From contig OY979717.1 in NCBI GenBank assembly GCA_963855995.1, forward strand, positions 61,658,243-61,722,242: 64,000 bases of DNA. Reading direction: 5' to 3'. Below the pieces are notes generated by a model. That model had not been told where the DNA came from, made no database searches, and worked only from the letters and a program-made list of their open reading frames with translations. This document shows, one piece after another, positions 53,531 to 64,000 of the stretch. Each line of letters begins with the position of its first letter. Positions within the stretch are counted from its first letter, which is position 1. The DNA comes from Muricea muricata. Lineage: Eukaryota > Cnidaria > Anthozoa > Malacalcyonacea > Plexauridae. Made by a program: the position numbers and the translations under genes.

Positions 53531-55133
53531 CTAAGTGTTGTTGAATAACTCCGTTCAGCAGAAACGGGGACGGTGCCAGACCGAATACAACTCTGGTAAA
53601 CCGAAGCACTTCGATCTCGGTGGCATGGAGATCTTTGATTCAATGAAAACGCAACACCTCTCGTTCAGCTTCACGCACTCGAACTTGAAGGAATGCCTTC
53701 TGTAAATCGCCTGCCACCGCAACTGGATGAAAACGATTTCGTATAAGCACACTCCACAGCTGGTTCTGCAGAGGCGGGCCCGTAAGCAAACAATCATTGA
53801 GGGATGGTGCGTTTTCACGTTCGCGAGCGGACGCGTCGTAGACGATCCTCGTCTTGGTCGTTTCAGCATTTTCTCTCACGATCGCCCGATGCGGGAGGTA
53901 AAATTCCTTTCCAACAACTTCACTCGGTGCTTTCTCCACAACTCCTGCCTCAACTTGGTCCCGAATCACTGCGTCATACTCGGCTAGCATGTTCGTTCGT
54001 CTAAGTTTCCGTAAAAGAGAATGTAACCGTTGCAAACTGCCATCACGATTGCTTAACAGAGGTGGATGATTTGGTTTCCACGGGAGTGCTGTTTCGTACC
54101 ATCCGTCAGATCTAACAAGCTGTTCTTTAAATTCACCCAGAACGTTGGTTTCCTTTCCTGCGTTGTCAGCTAATCCAAGAACGTCCAAAGCACTAAGATT
54201 GTCATAATCCGTAGTAGAGTTGACAGCAAGACAACCAAGCGTACCTACTCCATCCTCTCCGGGAGACATAAGCGTCCATCCAAACCGGATGTGCTCAGCC
54301 ACTGGTTCTCCGGTCTTACCGACACGCAGATTTTCGTTAGTTCGAATCTTGGCATATTCATTCGCTCCTAGGATAAGATGTACAGGTAGCGTATCTTTCT
54401 CATCATAATCGTCCATGTAGACTCCGCCTAGATGATGGAACTTTGTCAGGATTTCCTTGTACCGAGGATTTTCTAGCTCAAGCAACTCGTTTTTCTCTAT
54501 CTTGGTTAGGCTTACATCGAGGACGAAATCTTTGTTGAGAGACTCCACGGACGCGTCGTAAACTTGCATTTTTCGGGTGGTTACTCCTGTCAACATCACG
54601 ATCTGACGCACGCCAACCGACTTGCATTTGGCACCAATCAGCTTAATGGCTGTTGACGACGCATAGGAATGACTAGCGCCACTGTCCAACAATGCTCGAA
54701 ATTTGTAGCCATTTATCCGGACAACTACAACAGGGTGTACAACCGTAGAGGCTCCAACGAAATTGGCAGTCATACCAGGCTCTCGAGGCGGAGGACTCTT
54801 ATCACAGATAGACGTGTGATGTTTACCATGGCATGTCTGACATCGATTCTTGCTTTTACAATCTGCAGCGCGATGCTTGGCCCCGGCGCAATTAAAACGT
54901 AATTGTTTTTCAGCCAAAATCTTCTTTCTTTCGCCAGAATTTAGAATCTTGTCACAACTGACGGCTTTGTGGCTTTCGTCTGAACAGTACAAACAACCTT
55001 TACCACTGGTCTTGACAAAGTAGGATCTGTCTCTTTCCTTTCCGTGGTATCTTGATCCATGCGACTGTTTAATAGGGTTGTTCTTTGTCCAACGTTCCAA
55101 CGCATTGACAAATTCTATGAATGTCCACTCATT
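53531..55133 (-). pseudogene. BEL/Pao 2 zinc knuckles, protease and RT N-terminus
   Basis: Knuckle-like CLYCSDESHKAVSC and CQTCHGKHHTSIC, protease ALLDSGASHSY, the BEL linker (LPVHLILGANEYAKIRT; GWYETALPWK) and RT (AGDLQKAFLQVRV). A TGA at 53638-53640 stands where the related protein has Trp after FH, and the frame continues beyond it (IKDLHATEIEVLRFTRVVFG). Confidence 0.9.
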
Positions 55134-56060
55134 CTACTTCTCGTTAGTCATCGCTAGCTCGCTTTTGATCACTTCCAGCTTATCGAAGGTAAACCGCACC
55201 GCAGCATCCAGTTTCTCTAGACTTTCCAGCGTTTGCAATGACTCGACGTTAAACAGCAGCGTTTCGTAAAATGAATGGATTTTAACAACATCTTTTTCTT
55301 TAACAGTAGGTAACTCCAGAGTAGCTCTAACATACGCGCTAACAACTTCGCTGGATTGTCCGTAACGTTTCTGTAGTAGATCTCTAGCCTTAGCATACCC
55401 TTCGCTTGTAAATGGCAGTCCATCTATGAGCCTTCGAACCTTTATATCCACTAATTCCTTGAGATACGAAAACTTAGTTACGTCATCCACATTCGATTTG
55501 TCAATTTGGGATTCAAACTGACCCCAAAACCTCATCCAGTCTTGGGGTGTACCAGTGAACTTCGAAATTATCAATTTGGGCATTTTGGCTACTGTAGGTA
55601 CTAATGGATTTGAGTCAGTTTGTTGTACTTCCTTTAGTTTCTGCTGGTGTTCAAATTCTGACATCCATTTCGCTTCGGCTGCCTCCTTTTCTTGCTCTAA
55701 CTTTTGCTCAGTCAGGCGCTTCTCAAATTCCAATTTTCGTTGTTCTTCTTTTCGTGTCAAAGCTTCCTGGGAAACCGCATCAAGGTTGTTAATTTCATTG
55801 GTAAGCTTCCGCACACACTGATCTGCTTCAGCCAACATTCTTTCGGGCGTTTGGGCCCAATTCTTTACTTATTCTTCAGATTTACTCTGGGAGAACATGT
55901 TTTCTTCAATTGCTTCCTTTAATGTGTTGACCATGCCAGAAATCGCCCCCACTGACAGGCGTTGTCTCTCCAAGGCTTCTCTGTCACCTTTCGCTATAAT
56001 ATCATCTGATTTTCCAATTCGAAATTTTAGCGCTTTTATTTTGCTATTTAAATCTTCCAA
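55134..56060 (-). pseudogene. gag: BEL/Pao 2 gag
   Basis: From ATG 56058-56060 (MEDLNSKIKALKFRIGKSDD). Coiled-coil region, TAA at 55869-55871, then the BEL gag core DWMRFWGQFESQID, KFSYLKELVD and RLIDGLPFTSEGYAKARDLL. TAG at 55134-55136 ends it, while the same frame runs on into the knuckle region (EWTFIEFVNALERW). All of its breaks are single stops in frame, without length change. Confidence 0.9.
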
Positions 56061-56490
56061 AGACTTTTGGAAGTATCCAAAGACTTTGGGAAATATTCAA
56101 ATGACGTAGTAATACTCTATAACTCTCTTACATGAAGTGTATCGTAAGTTTCGTGCCCAGATCCCCGATTTAAGAACGTTGCACGACTTCGATCGAATGT
56201 TTTCCGAATACAGTCCCAAAATGTACTAGTTTACACAAATATCGATGTTAAAATCCCACAAAAACAAGCCACGAATAGTTACCAAATGACAATAAACACG
56301 ATTTCCAAAATTTGCTGTGCATTTACAGTCATAAACTCACGCAAATCGTCGTAAAAATCCAATTTTCTTGCAGTAATACGGCGCGGTCTGTTTACCCTTT
56401 TTCACGAATCACAATCGAACAAAATCCGTTATTTTGCTTTGTGCCTTTGTGCAAATTCGTATATTAACCGTCCTGCCAGGGTCGCCACTG

Positions 56491-56654
56491 TGTCGAAAAC
56501 GTTGTCCTGTTGGTAACGTTTCCTAAACTAACTCACAACTCACTAAAAATCAACAATTTATTTCCTGTTACACGTATACATCTTACTCGCACGTTCGGGT
56601 CTTCCATGTGTCCTCAAACCCTATAATTACCACACTAACATGAAGTTTCTGCAG
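56491..56654 (-). repeat. 5' LTR of BEL/Pao 2
   Basis: Matches 50526-50687. The end is at TTTCTGCA, slightly altered. Confidence 0.88.
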
Positions 56655-56682
56655 CCGCGAAGCGAGATTGCGAGTTTGAATA

Positions 56683-56911
56683 CACGGCTAAAAATCAGAT
56701 CCTGTTGAAAACAGGATGCAGCAATGTTGTTGGGGCAACATTGTTCCTGGTTGTTAACAGCATTGAACAATATTGTTGAGCTCAAATGAACCCGCAATCA
56801 GGTGTAACAATGCTGAACAATATCGTTAACAACCAGGAGCAATGTTGCCCCAACAACATTGTTGCATCCTGTTTTCAACAGCCTGTTACAATGACCTAAT
56901 TTTTTCCCGTG
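56683..56911. mobile_element. TA-flanked MITE (229 bp) with AACAATATTGTT motifs
   Basis: Ends CACGGCTAAAAATCAG and TTTTTTCCCGTG, TA on both sides (56681-56682, 56912-56913). Inner arms share GTTGAAAACAGGATGCA-like and AATGTTGTTGGGGCAACATT. Same end type as 38382-44259. Confidence 0.85.
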
Positions 56912-57209
56912 TATCCGGTGTTAAAATTGTCGGTGTTCTTAGGCGTTGATGTCTCTGCATGGAAGAGTTAATTTTGTGTTTCAAGCATAATAGCCTGGAG
57001 CATATTTCGAACTGTTATACTGTATACAGTTTTTCACTACATATTATAATCCCAGATTGAATATAATGCAATATAAGCACACTATGTGCTCTCGTCGTGA
57101 TATTATATCGTAGAAAAACGATATAATGCTATCGTGTAGGTGCACGCCATAGATGTGACTTTGGTTGCTTGATCGAGAATTTAGCCTGATGTTTGACGTA
57201 AAGTAATTG

Positions 57210-57445
57210 CATAGAAATAAAAGATATAGAATGCGCGCTCCTATCTATTTTCAGGTAAACAAATGACGCCACATTAAAATTCAAAATGGCCGATTTATAA
57301 GGGCAAATTAAACTCGCCCCACTGTAATTCGCATAGAGCGCTCCTCGGACAAATCCAACATGGCGGATTTATAAGGGCAATTTTTTTTTCAATTTGGGTA
57401 CCGGCTAGGTTACCAAGCACGCATTCTATATCTATTATTTCTATG
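57210..57445. mobile_element. hAT-type MITE (236 bp)
   Basis: Ends CATAGAAATAAAAGATATAG and its inverse (TATATCTATTATTTCTATG), with a perfect 8-bp duplication AGTAATTG (57202-57209, 57446-57453). ATGGCSGATTTATAAGGGCA occurs twice inside. Confidence 0.92.
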
Positions 57446-57453
57446 AGTAATTG

Positions 57454-57889
57454 TCGCTCATTTTCTCTTTTGCTGAATCGCAACAAAATACGCGTGTGCG
57501 AACCGGTTAATTATGTAAAAAATCCTGGCAACATTTTCATGTATTTGCACCTCGATAATTTTATGTATTATTTTACTTATTCTGAAACTTACATGTAGTA
57601 GTTTCATACATTGAAATATAACACAAGCGTTATCTAATATTATCGTAGACCTTGTATACATGCTATGAACGTTTATATGCACATACACAGGCTACAGTTC
57701 TAAATGCTTATCAATTCCATTTTGTAAACTAATTTTGTATAGTAAAAATCAAATAAATGTTGTTTATGAATTTTTCACATGAGTTTTTGCTTTCATCATT
57801 GTGCTTTTAATTTCATTACTGTGTCTGTGTCTTCGCCAACAAGGCAACAAGACATTCGCTGCCAGTTAATGTATCCTCATCATGATATA
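57454..57889. other. No gene recognised
   Basis: Central part of the TTAA-flanked element. Only short frames. Confidence 0.4.
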
Positions 57890-58590
57890 TAAGTCTGGAA
57901 TCGAGAATACGACAATTTAGTTGCATATTCTACAGGGCGCATATACAATGTATAATTTATTTCACACCTTGTACACTCATAAATAACATCTTCGCGCCAT
58001 GCACCGTGTAATATCCTCTGTGTATTAATTGCTAGCTATGTTATAGATCATATTCACAATATACTCATTGAGTGATTACAGTATAGTGATTTTGTTTTGA
58101 TAAAATTGGTTCTCTGCAAAATTGTGATTGCATGTAAGGTTCCTCTCTACAATAGCAGAACTCAGGTAGCGTAACTAGCTTAACATTTCCCTATTATGTA
58201 AAAGTAATACAATATATTTCTTACCACTTTGCATGAGAGAGCCTGTGAGCATGTCGTTACTCGTGAATATTCTGTAGTGCGACTCGAAGTCTCGAACGAA
58301 ACCCACAGCATCTGAAGCAAAAGCTACCGAACGCGAATAATTAAACCTTTAGGCAACGCGATTTGCCGCGTTTCCAGAATCCAATATTAATTGTTTGATC
58401 TTGAAACTCTCAAAGCAACAATTTTTATGCCAGGACTTGATGCGCCATCGCTCCTTGCAATACAACAGAGAACGATTCAGACGGCCGCGCGTGTTTTCAT
58501 TTATGCCGTGGGACTGGAAACTTGTTATGAGGAGGCTCCTCATAACAAACCTATCGCACATGCGCAGAAGCGACTGTAACCTACCTTTAA

Positions 58591-58875
58591 GATTATTTCC
58601 TTTTTCTCACTATCTCGTAAACAATTTTTTGTTAAAAACCAGGGGGGCGAAGGACTTTGCCGGACGTATAGCATCGCATTTTGGTTCAGTGGTAGCTACT
58701 GGTAGCCCGGAACCAATCGGGAACCAATTTTGCAAATCGCCGCCATTAAAATGGCTTCAAAGATGGCGGCGCGTGCTTTCTCCAGATGTAATAAAGCCAT
58801 TGATCTGTATAATACTGGATCATGTATAAAGTGACATCCATTGAAGTCAGAATTTGGAGTACCAAGATGGCGGAC
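58591..58875. other. No gene recognised
   Basis: Repeated ATGGCGGC-like and TGGTAGC pieces but no defined element. Confidence 0.35.
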
Positions 58876-59412
58876 AATTGACGATTTTGCAAGGGCGCGT
58901 AGCGCCCGAAATAAATTCAAGATTATATGAGAACACAGAAGTGAGATATAACAATGCTTTATTCCACATCAAACGCTCTACACAGCTGATGAAAGGACTA
59001 GGTTCTAATCTATGCAGAAAAATCAAGTAGCCTCGACCTGATAATCAGTTCGAATTAGTGAGCGGACACTATCGTTAACAGAATACAATCTCATGATAAA
59101 GTTCATAATAAAGTTCATAATAAAGTTCATATTAATCCTCCTTTCCAGGCCAGCTTCTAGTCTCTAGACTGGGTATTCATCTGTACAAAATTTGATTGGT
59201 TGCTTGTCATTCCTCTTCGTCTTTTACTTGCCATTCCCGTTCTTCTTGTATATACTTCTCTTGAGAAAAACCTAAAACAACAGGGGCGTGGAGGGTGGGA
59301 TTGTTATATCTCTCTTCTGTGTTCTCATATAATCTTGACTTTACTTCGGGCGCTACGCGCCCTTGTAAAATCCTCAATTATATTTCGAACACAGAAGTTT
59401 CGATATAACAAT
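58876..59412. mobile_element. Inverted-repeat element with arms of about 80 bp
   Basis: GATTTTGCAAGGGCGCGTAG and AGATTATATGAGAACACAGA (58876-58955) are repeated inverted at 59300-59377. A third partial copy (CGAACACAGAAG...GATATAACAATG) follows at 59386-59412. The spacer has AAAGTTCATAAT three times (about 59098-59132). No duplication identified. Confidence 0.7.
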
Positions 59413-62400
59413 GTTTGTTTAAAGTCGATAACAAAATCTCACAAACTCAAATCTGAATTCTATGTTCTAAATGCTCAATTAAAGCGAATGCCAGTGCGCT
59501 GGACAAAAACGGATCTCTCTACATGATAGAACTACTGAACTGGAAGTAATTCTTAAAGCTAATTAAGCTATAATAGTATCCTAGAAATAATTGCGCACAC
59601 AGTCACAGGCACGGAACAAGAATGCCATCAATGGCAATCATGATTAGGCACAATCCACATCGCAATTATTACGAATACTGTCGTTCTTGCATGCATAACG
59701 AGAAGACACGGATAACTGACAGCTCAGAACGCGCAGTAAAACATCTAGGATGCTCTGCCAAAAAACTATACCACCATAAGCCAAAGATATATTAAGGTCG
59801 GCATAATAATTATGCAACTCTGCGAATGCTGTTATTGCGTGTCCCTTGCATGAAAAGGAAAGTTTAACAAAAAATACATGGAGGAATTGCCGTTGTAGAC
59901 AGTTGCACCGACTAGGCCAAGTATATAGTAGACGGGAGGCAGAAGCTTGAACTCCTTTCTTTTTCGACGTTGATTAGCTCAGTCGACGTGTTGCTGAAAG
60001 CTTATTGCAGTCGCCAACAAAATAACAGAACTCTTGGTGCCAAACCCTCGGTGCCGAATTGCTAATTATATATTCTATCCTCACGTCGTTCTCGAAAAGG
60101 CGAATTCCGATGCATGAAAAGAATGGGAATAAAACTTTTGGATACTAGAACCCGAGTAAATACTGGATTTCTATCTCCATTCTCACGTGCATAGGGTGTG
60201 CTTAAGAAATGTGTGAGCAGGCGAATAGACCACATTGGCGGTTTTGACACAAGTGGAAACACGTGCTCGGCTAATTGGGAAACTCGGACAAAGATGGCAG
60301 GACGCAAATATGAATGTTACGCAAAATATTGCCAGCTTGCCTCTTGGCTTGCCACTCAAGCTCAGGGCTGACAAACGATGACCCTATATTGCAAAATTAT
60401 AAAGGTTTTATGTTTCTGGACTGCCTCACAATTAACCGTATAATGGTATACCATATGTGTAAATAACCGGGTTAAATACAAATAAATGTACATCGAGTAT
60501 GCTGCATGGTTGAGTTCTAACCAAATAAGATTTCGTCAGTCTGAGACGTAATTAACTCACGATGAAGAACAAGCCCAGGTGAGACCATGCACGTGCTTGT
60601 TTCTCCCTGCATGGCAGCTATCAGCTTTGCGACATGCTGATCGAACGACAAACGAGAAGCTAAACTGCGGTTTTCCCTTGTGATTATGAACAAGTTGAAT
60701 GACTGGAATCACGAGAAAGTACGAACCATTGCCATGTTAACAAACCAAAACGAGTTAATAACAGAGTGATACTGCAGAAATGTAGACTAGTGGCTGTTAT
60801 CATAAAGAGCATGGACAACAGCTAGTTCTGGCTGAAAATAGTCAAAGCCTATAAGCCGGAGACTGTTGATTAAACCCCCTTGCATATGGACTTTGTTGCG
60901 CGCAGAAACTGGCTATAAGTATGGCTAATTACTTTGCGAGTGGAACAGACATCTGTAACATTTGGGCTGCTAATATTACTCCGGCTATAGCCAACTTGTT
61001 GACTGAAAAACGCATGTTGGGTTGTTTTGGGGTTTGTTTGTTTTTTTTTGTTTTTTTTTCTTTTTTTATGCATGAGCATTGGTAGCCTACATAACATTTT
61101 GGAAATACACAAAATGTATTACGCAAACTAATTCAAGACGAGCGTCTGGAACGCATGCTACTGGCATCTTAGACTTGCGTTACTTTTAGTTGACTTCGGG
61201 GTAGTCCATGAACTAAATATATAGAACATGCGGTAGTTAATTGTAAACGCTTTTACAATACTGCAGAGAAGCACATAAAAGTATCGAATGACTGATTTGT
61301 ATACTATCGTATGAATCATAATGTGTCTGGAGGGTGCAAATTCTATCTAGGCGTAACTGGTAGCGCCTCGCAATGGTAGCATGAAAGATTCCTTTCACAC
61401 CATTGGGTAGGTCATTCCTGCTCTACTGTGACGCGTAGTGTAAACATCGAGAAATACGTTTTGTCGTAGCCATAGCTAGTGTAAGAGCTCCAGGACCAGC
61501 AAGAACCAAAGAGTCTGCACCTGCCTCCAAATATTGTTCACACTATTACACTGTATATTAAGTATACAATCATGTGGATGGTTCGCAAAGTACGATGACC
61601 TTGGCCCAATTAATCATGTTTTATGTATAGTTTAATGCAAATGAACATACAATTGAACATTCCAACAAGGTATGCTGGTCATAAGTCAATGAAAAAGGAT
61701 CTACTGTACATGTCGTTTCCTCTCTCACTCTCAATCTTTCCTTCTCGTACTAGCAAATAAATCTTCGTTTTATGAGGGCAGCTCCCCCCCCCAAAAAAAA
61801 AAGTTGGGGCACAAAACAAACTAGTACGGAATCATGAACGACGTAAACAACTGTTATCGAAATTAGATTTTGTTATGGTAGAGATCGAACTATTCCGCTT
61901 ATCCTGTTCTCTTCTCTTTTTTTGTGCATGAAAATGCCATGCACATTAACCGATCAAGGACGAACAACGGGTAGCAGATTAGGGAATTAGTGGAAAAGGA
62001 CGAATTTTCTCCAGTTTGTCCCGTTGCATGAACGTGTAATTCTCAATCTTTGTAGCGTTGTCAAGCTGTCAATGAAGTGCCATTATGATAAAGTGAATGA
62101 CAGCATTAAATTGTTGTATTGATTTGTGTTAACAACAGCCAATATGGCCCTCAACACGCCACCAAGAAATGTTCTGCTTTTGTGAGTGGTACTTTTCATT
62201 CGTTTTTTGTTTTTTTTTTCTTTCGTTTGTCTTCCTGTACTGCCCAGATTTTACTGCAGAATGGTTAAATGCGGTCGCAACCGGCATAGCAATTTACATT
62301 GTTGACAAACCAGTACTTACCTGAACACATGCCTAAAATGACCTATAAATTATGCAAAACGAGCACGTGAACAGTTCACGTGAACAGAGTGAAGTAAACA

Positions 62401-63460
62401 CTGGAAAAAGAACACTGGAAAAGTGCGGAAAAATTAGCTAGCTTCGGCTATAAATGTTTTCGAGTGAAAGGGTCGCTTGTCTTTTATATCGCTTATAAAT
62501 ACGCATTAAAGTTTCCACAAGACACGGCTAAAAGTACTAGCAACCGTGAGACAACTAGTCGAGCGTCTTTCCTGCGAGGCGAATATGTCGACCCAAAGAC
62601 AAACAGTGCTGCAACATTATTAACAGGCCGTGTACTTTATTATCGCCCATCGTTTTGGTTTAGGTCGAGTTTTGGTTAGCGCTTTGCAAACCGTTAACAC
62701 TTTATCAGTTTGTGGTTACGTTGCAGATACCAGTAACCGTGCAAATTTAGACTGGAAAAAACTTCGTAATAGGGTTTTGTATACACGACATTGATTTTGG
62801 CGGGAAGATGTTTCGGCCGATTTCTGATACTCGACATTTGACAAAGAACCCTCACTATATTCGTAGCGTCGTTGTATGCACGAAAACATTCATGATTAGA
62901 TTACTGTGGGATTGAACAACACCAGGGATCCTCAAGCTATCGGCCCTGAGCTCATCCAAAACGGATTCGGTTTGTGAAAGCCATAGCTTTCGTATATTTA
63001 GTATATTATACGTTTTGTGTATATTAACTCGTTTGTTTTTTGGTTGTTTTTTCTTTTTGTTTTGGCAAAACGTAAGCAGGTTATTCGTCGGAAAAAATTC
63101 CGGATATTCATTATCTTTGCACTTCTTTGGCCATAACACATTTTCCATGGCATAGTCCTTGTAAAATACAATAATTTCAATGGGCAGCTTTTATACCCCG
63201 ACCACAGATCCCGACGCCAAAGCGTCATGATTTTTCCTCGGTTTTGCCGTGCAAACCGGATTTTTTCCTCGCGACTTGTCGCGGACATTTATAATCACTG
63301 TACGTGATAGTAAAGCTACGTTTTCCTCACCAAGTACCGTTTAAAATAGGGCATTTTCCATAATCCATAGCCCATTTATCCAAAAAAAAAACTCTTAGTT
63401 TTTTTCCCGCTTGTAAAACACGTCTGCTGTGTGGAGCGAGCTGATGAAGAACTGATTATC
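59413..63460. other. 4-kb stretch without recognisable gene
   Basis: Frames are short and show no known domain. T-rich tracts lie at about 61028-61067, 62202-62222 and 63032-63065, and a C/A run at about 61785-61803. It could be intron or intergenic host DNA. Nothing supports a specific call. Confidence 0.4.
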
Positions 63461-64000
63461 AGGTCACAGATCACGTATAGAACCAGATGTCTCACTTCCT
63501 ATCTATTCCTAATGTTTTCGTGTCCGCGATTTTTCGGCTGATCACGAATTTCACACGCGAGATGACGCAACCAGAGAGCACGAATTGCTCACGCAATGGC
63601 ACTTGCCACGCTGACGTGTACTGCTTACGTGAGAGCACGAATTGGACACGCAACACCTCTGGCAAGTGTAATGCACATTTTTTATCAGAAAAGATAGGGA
63701 AGTGCAGAATTTTGGCAGTTAAACGGCGATTTTAGGCGCAACTACCTATTGATCTTTATTTTCTTGACGAATTTTACTGATAAATGATACGCTGCTTCTT
63801 TTTAGCAAGAAAGATTCACGCCACGCAAGCAAATCTGACGCGAGCGATCTGACGCGAGAAAGTCTGACGCGAGCAAATCTGACGAAGGCTGACGCGAGCT
63901 CTTCAAAATCGCGGACATAAATTTTGCTTAGTGAGACATCTGGTTCTATACCTGATCTGTGATCAGGTCACAGATCAGGTATAGAACCAGATGTCTCACT
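63461..64000. repeat. Inverted-repeat element ending in a 71-bp palindrome at the window edge
   Basis: ATAGAACCAGATGTCTCACT at 63477-63496 is inverted at 63930-63949, and a direct copy follows at 63981-64000. The last two form a near-perfect palindrome (63930-64000). The intervening DNA repeats GACGCGAGC-like units at 63835-63900 and CACGAATTG twice. The element or a further copy probably continues outside the window. Confidence 0.75.

Larger units (their letters stand above)
50526..56654 (-). mobile_element. BEL/Pao LTR retrotransposon 2 (minus strand, multiply nonsense)
   Basis: LTRs at 50526-50687 and 56491-56654. A primer-binding-site-like GTGGCGACCCTGGCAGGA adjoins the 5' LTR (56471-56490), and the A/G-rich CACATGGGGGAGTG before the 3' LTR serves as polypurine tract. 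GCCG on both sides (50522-50525; 56655-56658) is the likely duplication. Coding order gag, knuckles, protease, RT, RNase H, integrase reads right to left. Confidence 0.93.
46132..58586. mobile_element. TTAA-flanked element with arms of about 0.65-0.7 kb, heavily invaded
   Basis: Left arm 46132-46782 and 50378-50455. Right arm 57890-58586, inverse. Ends AGGTAGGTTACAGTCGCTTC and its inverse, each bordered by TTAA (46128-46131, 58587-58590). A TTAA duplication is known for piggyBac and Kolobok. The left arm is cut by the THAP element. BEL element 2 and two MITEs fill the middle. No gene can be assigned to the element itself. Confidence 0.78.

Noticed and set aside
59960..60000. GATTAGCTCAGTCG near 59969 as a tRNA box A
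   Set aside because: No box B at proper distance and no cloverleaf pairing.

Overview
The window looks like nuclear DNA from a metazoan, most probably a cnidarian or another marine invertebrate. It is AT-rich. It carries BEL/Pao and Gypsy LTR retrotransposons, split genes with GT-AG introns, THAP and HECT domains, and many short elements with hAT, PIF/Harbinger and Tc1/mariner-like target duplications. The host guess rests on this mix and is tentative. No intact ordinary host gene was recognised. The window is a graveyard of mobile elements nested several levels deep, with two apparently intact transposon genes inside it.

Layout. 0-5 kb: MITEs, a Harbinger-like element (666-3716) with an array of about 238-bp repeats and one orphan exon. 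5.06-11.7 kb: BEL/Pao element 1 (+), broken by frameshifts and one stop, and lacking most of its RNase H. 12.15-27.0 kb: a large element bounded by inverted repeats. It holds a 2.2-kb minisatellite (13.1-15.3 kb), a 9-bp repeat, and a complete two-gene DNA transposon (16,968-22,890). That transposon has TIRs of about 0.54 kb, a perfect 7-bp target duplication, an intact integrase-type DDE transposase (+) and a HECT-E3-like protein (-), convergently arranged. 27.5-33 kb: a MITE, then a young Gypsy element (28,168-32,736; LTRs differ at 3 of 161 positions; TSD TCCCC) inside another inverted-repeat element. 33.3-35.2 kb: a palindromic foldback copy of a second integrase-type transposon. About 35.4 kb: a degenerate tRNA-like sequence.

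37.8-46.1 kb is a nest of elements inside one another: an outer foldback-like element with self-complementary arrays, a TA-flanked element, a MULE-like element with a 9-bp TSD whose TIRs are 15-bp minisatellites and which carries a protein kinase exon fragment, and inside that a second integrase foldback. 46.1-58.6 kb: an element flanked by TTAA with arms of about 0.65 kb. It was invaded by a THAP plus zinc-finger two-gene element (46,981-50,358), by BEL/Pao element 2 (50,526-56,654, minus strand, multiply nonsense) and by two MITEs. 58.6-64 kb: mostly unrecognised sequence with inverted repeats, ending in a palindrome cut by the window edge.

The central biological item is the integrase/HECT transposon. 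It appears to have a palindromic MITE derivative at 42,953-43,145 that shares its ends and its 7-bp target duplication length. The two integrase foldbacks (33.3 and 39.8 kb) have 6-bp duplications and represent related families. They suggest that 5' ends of such transposons are recurrently copied head to head.
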